From positions 1 through 64,000 of the forward strand of contig JAYTUJ010000030.1 of the NCBI GenBank assembly GCA_043744615.1: 64,000 nt of DNA, written 5' to 3'. Below the pieces are notes generated by a model. It had not been told where the DNA came from. It worked only from the letters and a program-made list of their open reading frames with translations, and did no database searches. Position numbers and translations under genes: made by a program. This document shows, piece after piece, positions 58,418 to 64,000 of the stretch. The number at the start of each line of letters is the position of its first letter. Position 1 is the first letter of the stretch. Source of the DNA: JAYTUJ01 sp043744615 (GTDB lineage: Bacteria > Patescibacteriota > Minisyncoccia > Phycocordibacterales > CAIRYW01).

Positions 58418-59611
58418 ATGGCAGAAGTTTTTGAACGAACAAAACCTCACGTTAACGTTGGTACAATTGGCCACGTTGACCACGGTAAGACAACTCTTAC
58501 CGCAGCAATACTTAACGTATTGGCTCGAGCAGGAAACAATTCTAAGGTTAAAGCTGTTGATCAAATTGACAACGCTCCCGAAGAAAAAGCTCGAGGAATC
58601 ACTATTAACCTTTCTCACAACGAGTACGAAACAGCAGCTCGACACTACGCTCACATCGATGCACCGGGTCACGCTGACTATATTAAGAACATGATCACAG
58701 GAGCCGCACAAATGGACGGCGCTATTCTTGTGGTTGCTGCTACTGATGGAGCGATGCCTCAAACTCGAGAACACGTTCTTCTTGCTAAACAAGTAGGTGT
58801 GCCAAAAATTATCGTTTTCCTAAACAAATGCGATATGGTACCTGATAAAGATCTTATTGATCTTGTTGAAGAAGAAGTACGAGAACTTTTGACAAAACAA
58901 GGATTCGACGGAGCAAACGCTCCAGTTATCCGAGGTTCAGGACTTAAAGCTCTTGAAGCAACAGATAATACCGATGAATGGTCAAAGAAAGTTCTAGAAC
59001 TTGCTGACGCTCTTGATACATACATCCCAGTTCCAATTCGAGAAACTGACAAACCTTTCCTTATGCCTATTGAAGACATCTTCACTATCGAAGGACGAGG
59101 AACAGTAGTAACAGGACGAATCGAACGAGGTATGGTAAAAGTTGGAGAAGAAGTTGAAATCATCGGAATCAAACCAACATCTAAAACTACAGTTACTGGT
59201 ATTGAAATGTTCAATAAGCAACTTAACGAAGGAATGGCTGGAGACAACGCTGGTATTCTTCTTCGAGGTGTTAAAAAAGAAGATCTTACACGAGGTCAAG
59301 TAATTGCAAAAACAGGTTCAGTTTTGCCTCATACAGAATTTGAATCAGAAGTTTACATTCTTAAAAAAGAAGAAGGTGGACGACACACTCCTTTCTTTAC
59401 TGGATACAAACCTCAATTTTACATCCGAACAACGGACGTAACTGGAGAAGTAACCCTTAACGAAGGAGTAGAGATGGTTATGCCGGGCGATACCGTAACC
59501 TTTAAAGTTAAACTCGTAGCTCCTGTAGCTCTTGAAGACAAGCAACGATTTGCTATTCGAGAAGGAGGAAAGACAGTAGGTGCTGGAGTTGTAACAAAAG
59601 TTACACTTTAG
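58418..59611 (+). CDS. tuf: translation elongation factor Tu
   Basis: 397 residues, standard. GTPase motifs [10 protein letters not shown] (about 19-28), RGITINLSH (about 60), DAPGHADY (about 82) and NKCDMV (about 137), followed by the two beta-barrel domains. It brings aminoacyl-tRNA to the ribosome. It heads the operon with rpsJ, rplC, rplD, rplW and rplB. Arg codons are nearly all CGA. Confidence 0.98.
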   Translation: MAEVFERTKPHVNVGTIGHVDHGKTTLTAAILNVLARAGNNSKVKAVDQIDNAPEEKARGITINLSHNEYETAARHYAHIDAPGHADYIKNMITGAAQMDGAILVVAATDGAMPQTREHVLLAKQVGVPKIIVFLNKCDMVPDKDLIDLVEEEVRELLTKQGFDGANAPVIRGSGLKALEATDNTDEWSKKVLELADALDTYIPVPIRETDKPFLMPIEDIFTIEGRGTVVTGRIERGMVKVGEEVEIIGIKPTSKTTVTGIEMFNKQLNEGMAGDNAGILLRGVKKEDLTRGQVIAKTGSVLPHTEFESEVYILKKEEGGRHTPFFTGYKPQFYIRTTDVTGEVTLNEGVEMVMPGDTVTFKVKLVAPVALEDKQRFAIREGGKTVGAGVVTKVTL

Positions 59612-59636
59612 TCTTATTTGGCCTAGCCGACATTCT

Positions 59637-60002
59637 ATGTCTACGAAAGAAACAACAAAAAAGAAGGCCGCTAAGTCTGGTGCTAAAGAAGAATCAGGTT
59701 CAAAACTTCGAATTCGAGTTCGAGCATATGAGCATAAAATATTAGATGCTTCAGTGAAGCAGATAATGGATACTGCTGTTCGATACGATGCGAAGATTGT
59801 AGGACCGATTCCTCTTCCAACTGAAATTCGAAAATATACTGTTAACCGAGCGTCATTCGTTTTTAAGAATGCTCGAGAACAGTTTGAAATGCGAATTCAC
59901 AAGCGATTATTGGATATCATTAATCCAAATCAAAAAATCGTTGAAGCACTAACCAACTTAAGCTTGCCTTCAGGAGTAAATATTGACGTAAAGATGATAT
60001 AG
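59637..60002 (+). CDS. rpsJ: 30S ribosomal protein S10 with N-terminal extension
   Basis: 121 residues (103 usual). The first ~22 residues are Lys/Thr/Ser-rich; the core (LRIRVRAYEHKILDASVKQI, IPLPTEIRKYTVNR, NAREQFEMRIHKRL) is typical. S10 also joins NusB in antitermination. It follows tuf with 25 nt between. Confidence 0.96.
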   Translation: MSTKETTKKKAAKSGAKEESGSKLRIRVRAYEHKILDASVKQIMDTAVRYDAKIVGPIPLPTEIRKYTVNRASFVFKNAREQFEMRIHKRLLDIINPNQKIVEALTNLSLPSGVNIDVKMI

Positions 60003-60005
60003 CCT

Positions 60006-60617
60006 ATGAAATTCTTACTCGGAACAAAACAAAATATGACGCAGGTGTTCGATGAGGATGGAACTGTTTATCCGGCTACTATCATTAAAACTTCGCCAAA
60101 CGTTATCTCTCAAATTAAAACTTTAGAGAGTGATGGATATACTGCAGTGCAAGTTGCATTCGGTACAAAGGCAGAGAAAAATATGAAGAAGCCGCAAAAA
60201 GGCCACCTCAAAGATTTAGGAAATTTCGCAACGTTGCGAGAATTCAGACTAACTGACGTTTCACCATATAAAGTAGGTGATAAAATAGAATCAAGTATTT
60301 TTACAGAAAACGAAGAGATTGAAGTTTCTTCAATTTCAAAAGGAAAAGGGTTTCAAAGTGCTATCAAACGACATGGTTTTCATGGAGGTCCACGAAGTCA
60401 TGGTCAAAAGCACTCTGAACGAGAACCAGGTTCTATCGGTGCCGGAGGATACCAACGTGTATTCAAAGGAACTCGAATGGCAGGACGAATGGGAAGTGAC
60501 AGAGTAACTGTTACTAACCTCAAAGTTCTTAAAATCAGTCCAGAAACTAATGAAATTTTCATTAGTGGAGCAATTGCAGGTCGAAGAGGAACACTTGTAG
60601 AAATTAAATCTGCATAA
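60006..60617 (+). CDS. rplC: 50S ribosomal protein L3
   Basis: 203 residues; begins MKFLLGTKQNMTQVFDEDG and shows GKGFQSAIKRHGFHGGPRSHGQK and the GRMGSDRVTVTNLKV segment. L3 is needed for early 50S assembly. Confidence 0.97.
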   Translation: MKFLLGTKQNMTQVFDEDGTVYPATIIKTSPNVISQIKTLESDGYTAVQVAFGTKAEKNMKKPQKGHLKDLGNFATLREFRLTDVSPYKVGDKIESSIFTENEEIEVSSISKGKGFQSAIKRHGFHGGPRSHGQKHSEREPGSIGAGGYQRVFKGTRMAGRMGSDRVTVTNLKVLKISPETNEIFISGAIAGRRGTLVEIKSA

Positions 60618-60618
60618 T

Positions 60619-61284
60619 ATGGAAACAAAAATATACAACCAGTCTGGAAAAGAAGCAGGAAAGGTAATTTTACCTGAAAGCATTTTTGGATTACCATGGA
60701 ACGCCGATCTTGTTCATCAAGTAGTTACTTCGATGATGACAAACGCTCGAATCCATTATGCTCACACAAAAACACGAGGTGAGGTAAGAGGAGGAGGAAA
60801 GAAACCTTGGAAACAAAAAGGAACAGGACGAGCACGACACGGATCAACACGATCTCCGATCTGGGTTGGTGGAGGTGTTGCGCACGGACCACGAAATGAT
60901 AAAAACTTTGACCGAAAGGTTAACAAGAAGATGAAAGCAAAGGCTTTGTACACAATTCTTTCTCAAAAAAATCGTGACGGAGAACTTGTATTCATCGATG
61001 ATGTAAAAGTAGAAGGAAAAGCAAAAAATGCATTAGTAGTTCTTAAGAGTCTTTCAGCTGTAAAAGGTTTTGAAAAACTAACAAAGAAACGAACAAATGC
61101 CGCTATTATTGCTACTGCATCAAAAGATTTGTTAATTGAACGAGGTTTTGCAAACTTTGGAAGCATGTCTGTTTCAGAAGTTCGAAACTTAAACCCAATT
61201 GAAGTTTTGAATCACAAATACTTAGTAATTGTGAATCCACAAGTTTCGATCAGTATTTTAGAAGCTCGAAGCGCTAAGAAATAA
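60619..61284 (+). CDS. rplD: 50S ribosomal protein L4
   Basis: 221 residues; the conserved extended loop is clear (TRGEVRGGGKKPWKQKGTGR, then ARHGSTRSPIWVGGGVAHGP). L4 lines the exit tunnel and in other bacteria regulates the S10 operon. It starts 1 nt after the rplC stop. Confidence 0.97.
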   Translation: METKIYNQSGKEAGKVILPESIFGLPWNADLVHQVVTSMMTNARIHYAHTKTRGEVRGGGKKPWKQKGTGRARHGSTRSPIWVGGGVAHGPRNDKNFDRKVNKKMKAKALYTILSQKNRDGELVFIDDVKVEGKAKNALVVLKSLSAVKGFEKLTKKRTNAAIIATASKDLLIERGFANFGSMSVSEVRNLNPIEVLNHKYLVIVNPQVSISILEARSAKK

Positions 61285-61289
61285 TTCTC

Positions 61290-61574
61290 ATGAAAACAAC
61301 TCATTCAGATCATATGGTAAAACCATACGTAACCGAAAAAGCTGCTCTTCTTGCGGAAAAAGATAATGCATACACATTTCAAATTTCAAAGACTGCTACA
61401 AAAACGGGAATTCTAAAAGCGATCAATACTCTGTATAACGTAAAGCCAACAAAAGTTAATATCATTAATCTTCCACGAAAAAAAGTTTTTGTACGAGGAA
61501 AAAATGGTGTAACAAAAGCAATAAGGAAGGCAGTCGTATTCCTTAAAAAAGGTGATAAGATTGATCTTGCATAA
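61290..61574 (+). CDS. rplW: 50S ribosomal protein L23
   Basis: 94 residues; PYVTEKAALLAEKDNAYTFQI and YNVKPTKVNIINLPRKK are typical. L23 at the tunnel exit is the docking site for trigger factor. Confidence 0.95.
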   Translation: MKTTHSDHMVKPYVTEKAALLAEKDNAYTFQISKTATKTGILKAINTLYNVKPTKVNIINLPRKKVFVRGKNGVTKAIRKAVVFLKKGDKIDLA

Positions 61575-61577
61575 TAT

Positions 61578-62417
61578 ATGAAACGATATAAACCAACATC
61601 GAAATCTCGTCGAGAAATGACACACGTTACATACCGTGGCGTGCTGACAAATTCAACACCAGAAAAATCACTTGTTAAAGGATACAAGCGTTCAGTTGGA
61701 CGAAACTCATTTGGCCGAATTACAACTCGACACAAAGGAGGCGGACACAAACGACTATTCCGAGACGTTGATTTTAAATTCGACAAAAAAGACATTGCAG
61801 GAAAAATTGTATCAGTTGAATACGATCCAAACCGATCAGGATTTATTGGTCTTACTGTGTATCCAGACGGTGAAAAGCGATATGTGCTTTTGCCTACATC
61901 AATTAAAGTTGGAGACACAATTGTGACTTCAGAAAAAGCTGACATCAAAGCTGGAAACCGATTGTTACTTCGAAACATTCCTGTGGGAACTTTCATCTAT
62001 AACGTTGAAATAAAACCATTAGGAGGTGCTCGAATTGCTCGATCAGCAGGTGACTACGCAGAACTTATTGCGCTTGACGGTGAATATGTTCAAGTTAAGC
62101 TTCCTTCAACAGAAGTTCGAAAACTTCCAGCTCATGCATGGGCAAGTGTTGGACAAGTTTCAAACGAAGAAAAGCATCTTGAAAACTTTGGAAAGGCAGG
62201 ACGAAGTCGATGGAAAGGTATTCGACCAACAGTTCGAGGTACTGCTCAGAATGCGGTGGATCACCCATACGGAGGAGGAGAAGGACGACAAGGCCGAGGA
62301 ACCAAACGAGCTAAAACTCGATGGGGAAAGCCAGTTGGAAAGGGTCAAAAATCACGACGTTCAAAGAAATACTCAAACAAGTTTGTTGTTACACGCCGAA
62401 AGGTTGGAAAGAAATAA
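61578..62417 (+). CDS. rplB: 50S ribosomal protein L2
   Basis: 279 residues; begins MKRYKPTSKSRREMT, with GRNSFGRITTRHKGGGHKR, VRGTAQNAVDHPYGGGEGR and the C-terminal basic tail. L2 lies by the peptidyl transferase centre. It ends the operon at a terminator, unlike the normal order in which rpsS follows. Confidence 0.97.
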   Translation: MKRYKPTSKSRREMTHVTYRGVLTNSTPEKSLVKGYKRSVGRNSFGRITTRHKGGGHKRLFRDVDFKFDKKDIAGKIVSVEYDPNRSGFIGLTVYPDGEKRYVLLPTSIKVGDTIVTSEKADIKAGNRLLLRNIPVGTFIYNVEIKPLGGARIARSAGDYAELIALDGEYVQVKLPSTEVRKLPAHAWASVGQVSNEEKHLENFGKAGRSRWKGIRPTVRGTAQNAVDHPYGGGEGRQGRGTKRAKTRWGKPVGKGQKSRRSKKYSNKFVVTRRKVGKK

Positions 62418-62439
62418 ACTTCAAAAGTATATCTCAAAT

Positions 62440-62468
62440 AAAAACACTCTCATCTCGAGAGTGTTTTT
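62440..62468. terminator. bidirectional terminator between rplB and recA
   Basis: AAAAACACTCTC and GAGAGTGTTTTT form a 12-bp stem with a 5-nt loop between the convergent operons, with T runs on both strands. Confidence 0.85.
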
Positions 62469-62502
62469 ATTTTGCGTAATTTTTATTTCTTCGATTCTAA
62501 AA

Positions 62503-63630
62503 TTAGATTTCTTTTAGTTTCTTTCGGATATCACTCATGATTTTATCGCCAGTCTTTTTATTGTCTCGAAGATATTGTCGTGTTGCGTCGTAGCCTCGTC
62601 CAAGTTTTTCTTCTCCGTATGAATATGAGATTCCTGTTTTTGTAACGATTCCCATTTTTTCTCCGAGGGCAATCATTTCACCTTCTCGAGAAATTCCTTC
62701 GTTGTACATTAAATCAAATTCTGTTTGTTTAAATGGAGCAGCAACTTTATTTTTTACTACTTTTACTCGAACACGTCCTCCCATAATTTCTTCACCTTTT
62801 TTAATTTGAGCAATTCGTCGAATATCGAGTCGAACCGAAGTGTAAAACTTTAACGCTTTTCCTCCTGGGGTTGTTTCTGGGTTTCCAAACATAACACCAA
62901 TTTGCATTCGGATTTGGTTAATGAAGATTACAATTGTTTTACTTTTTGCAACGATAGCAGTAAGTTTTCGTAATGCTTGTGACATCAATCGAGCTTGTTT
63001 TCCAACGTGAAATGCTCCCATGTCTCCTTCGATTTCATCTTTTGGTGTAAGTGCAGCAACAGAGTCGATAACAATAACATCAAGTTTTCCTGATCGAACT
63101 AAACTTTCTGTAATTTCTAGACCTTGTTCTCCTGTGTCAGGTTGTGAAATTAAAAGTTCTTCAATTTTTACTCCAAGTCGTTTTGCATATTCTGGATCAA
63201 GTGCATGTTCAGCATCAACGAATGCACAAATTCCACCTTTTTTTTGTGCCTCAGCAATAACATGAAGTGATAGGGTAGTCTTACCAGAAGATTCTGGTCC
63301 AAAGATTTCGATGATTCTTCCTCGAGGTAATCCTCCAACTCCAAGTGCTGCATCTAAACCAATTGAGCCAGTAGAAATAGCATCAACATCAGTATGAGGT
63401 TTATCACCAAGCATCATAATTGCTTCATCACCAAATTTCGTTTTTATTTCTCGAAGTGTTGCCTCGATTGAAATCCCACTGTCGTCTCTGCCTTTCTTTG
63501 ATTTTTTTATACCAGATTCTTCTTCAGCGACTTCGGCCATTTCTTTGTCGGTTAATCCCGCGTCAGCTTCTGATCGAATCTCTTTTCCAGCGTCCTTTGC
63601 ACCTTTACTTTTTTTATTTTTGATAGCCAT
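62503..63630 (-). CDS. recA: recombinase A with charged N-terminal extension
   Basis: 375 residues. After ~45 extra Lys/Glu/Ala-rich residues the RecA core begins ([15 protein letters not shown]). Walker A is GPESSGKTT (about 110-118), Walker [11 protein letters not shown] (about 183), the L1/L2 DNA-binding regions follow (..[20 protein letters not shown]), then the C-terminal domain. RecA pairs homologous DNA in repair and transformation. It follows the truncated Ig-like membrane gene by 12 nt. Confidence 0.97.
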   Translation of the reverse strand: MAIKNKKSKGAKDAGKEIRSEADAGLTDKEMAEVAEEESGIKKSKKGRDDSGISIEATLREIKTKFGDEAIMMLGDKPHTDVDAISTGSIGLDAALGVGGLPRGRIIEIFGPESSGKTTLSLHVIAEAQKKGGICAFVDAEHALDPEYAKRLGVKIEELLISQPDTGEQGLEITESLVRSGKLDVIVIDSVAALTPKDEIEGDMGAFHVGKQARLMSQALRKLTAIVAKSKTIVIFINQIRMQIGVMFGNPETTPGGKALKFYTSVRLDIRRIAQIKKGEEIMGGRVRVKVVKNKVAAPFKQTEFDLMYNEGISREGEMIALGEKMGIVTKTGISYSYGEEKLGRGYDATRQYLRDNKKTGDKIMSDIRKKLKEI

Positions 63631-63642
63631 AATAATTATTAA

Positions 63643-64000
63643 TTAATGCGAACTACTGCTTGATGCTTCTACACTAACACTTGAAGATAAATTCTTTTCT
63701 AAAAAAACATCAATTTTTTTCTCTGTCTTTTTTCCAAACCTATCTTCTGCTCGTAAGGTAATTATAGTATACCCATATGGCACGAGCAATTTTTCTGAAA
63801 AGTTTCCAAACTCATCAACAATCAATATTCTATCGTTTATCGTTCGAGAAATACTATTTTTAATATTTCCTGATATGAGGACTTCTGAATTAGCTGTCCG
63901 TAGACTACTTTCAGGGCTTTTGAGGTTGATTATCGGTCCTTCACGGAGTCTTCTGGTCTGAAAAAAGCTATAAAAAACAATGATTCCAAGAAATATAAGG
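63643..64000 (-). CDS. membrane-anchored protein with bacterial Ig-like domain (5' end beyond window)
   Basis: 119 codons are visible without a stop up to the window edge, so the start lies outside. The visible part has a transmembrane helix (LIFLGIIVFYSFFQ), then a beta-sandwich module (GPIINLKSPESS.., LIVDEFGNFSEKLLVPYGYT, ITLRAEDRFGKK) similar to glucodextranase-B/Ig-like domains of Patescibacteria surface proteins, and a Ser-rich C-terminus. It is probably co-transcribed with recA. Part of it could be read as a shorter TTG-started frame, but the open frame continues upstream. Confidence 0.65.
   Translation of the reverse strand, partial: LIFLGIIVFYSFFQTRRLREGPIINLKSPESSLRTANSEVLISGNIKNSISRTINDRILIVDEFGNFSEKLLVPYGYTIITLRAEDRFGKKTEKKIDVFLEKNLSSSVSVEASSSSSH

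Noticed and set aside
1..64000. CRISPR arrays, insertion sequences, prophage or integrated plasmid
   Set aside because: No spaced direct repeats, transposase, integrase other than the Xer-type enzyme, or phage structural genes were seen.

Overview
The window is a chromosomal segment of a low-GC member of the Patescibacteria (Candidate Phyla Radiation), most likely the Paceibacteria/Parcubacteria group. The assignment rests on a PrgI/VirB4/VirB6-like secretion operon of the type common there, secreted proteins built from peptidoglycan-binding and Ig-like modules, compact gene packing, almost no Shine-Dalgarno sequences, and shortened or extended ribosomal proteins. I see no phage, insertion sequence, CRISPR array or rRNA gene; this is a core chromosome with unusual gene-expression signals.

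Layout. 1-11.2 kb: a leftward type IV secretion-like operon (thrombospondin-3 repeat anchor, secreted Q/N-rich protein, VirB6-like channel, PrgI-like protein, VirB4 ATPase in two parts, Ig-like secreted proteins). 11.2-13.1 kb: divergent secreted proteins, one peptidoglycan-binding with IPT/TIG domains, one glycine-rich. 13.1-24.5 kb: rsmA, pcrA/uvrD, LysM-M23 peptidase, comM, dksA/traR-like, a membrane protein, a NYN nuclease, rpsO, a Xer recombinase, exonuclease III and cca. Eight parS-like 16-mers lie inside the last three genes. 24.5-29.3 kb: four tRNA genes (Arg-UCG, Gly-GCC, Pro-UGG, Gly-UCC), a candidate structured RNA, yraN, a MYG1-like protein, an RNHCP protein and a trypsin-like protease. 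29.3-37.4 kb: hup, rny, clpP, rsmE, a trigger factor without its PPIase domain, an FMN reductase, small membrane or secreted proteins, ppa and nusA. 37.5-48.8 kb: a secreted protein with a hairpin leader, pilB-pilC, tpiA-pgk, recJ, RNase H with a C-terminal hybrid-binding module, comEC, sod and rpmB. 49-62.4 kb: M50 protease, rpsL-rpsG, fusA, rpsS...rplE, MazG-like, tatD, tuf-rpsJ-rplC-rplD-rplW-rplB. 62.5-64 kb: recA and a truncated Ig-like membrane protein.

Genome-wide signals read from the sequence. (1) All 72 stop codons I could check are TAA (57) or TAG (15); none is TGA. (2) Promoters follow TTGNNN-N16/17-TGNTATAAT, and for about 17 genes the -10 hexamer ends only 6-9 nt before the start codon, implying widespread leaderless mRNAs. 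(3) Arg is mostly CGA, even in tuf and fusA, and a tRNA-Arg(UCG) is encoded here. (4) Two terminator hairpins are embedded in coding sequence. (5) A cluster of ParB-type (parS) sites suggests a centromere near 22-24.5 kb.

Functionally the window combines DNA uptake and processing (ComEC, ComM, PilB/PilC, RecJ, RecA, the VirB-like machine), surface-exposed binding proteins, a small glycolytic pair and much of the translation apparatus. This fits a small episymbiont that imports DNA or contacts a host cell, although that lifestyle is inferred.
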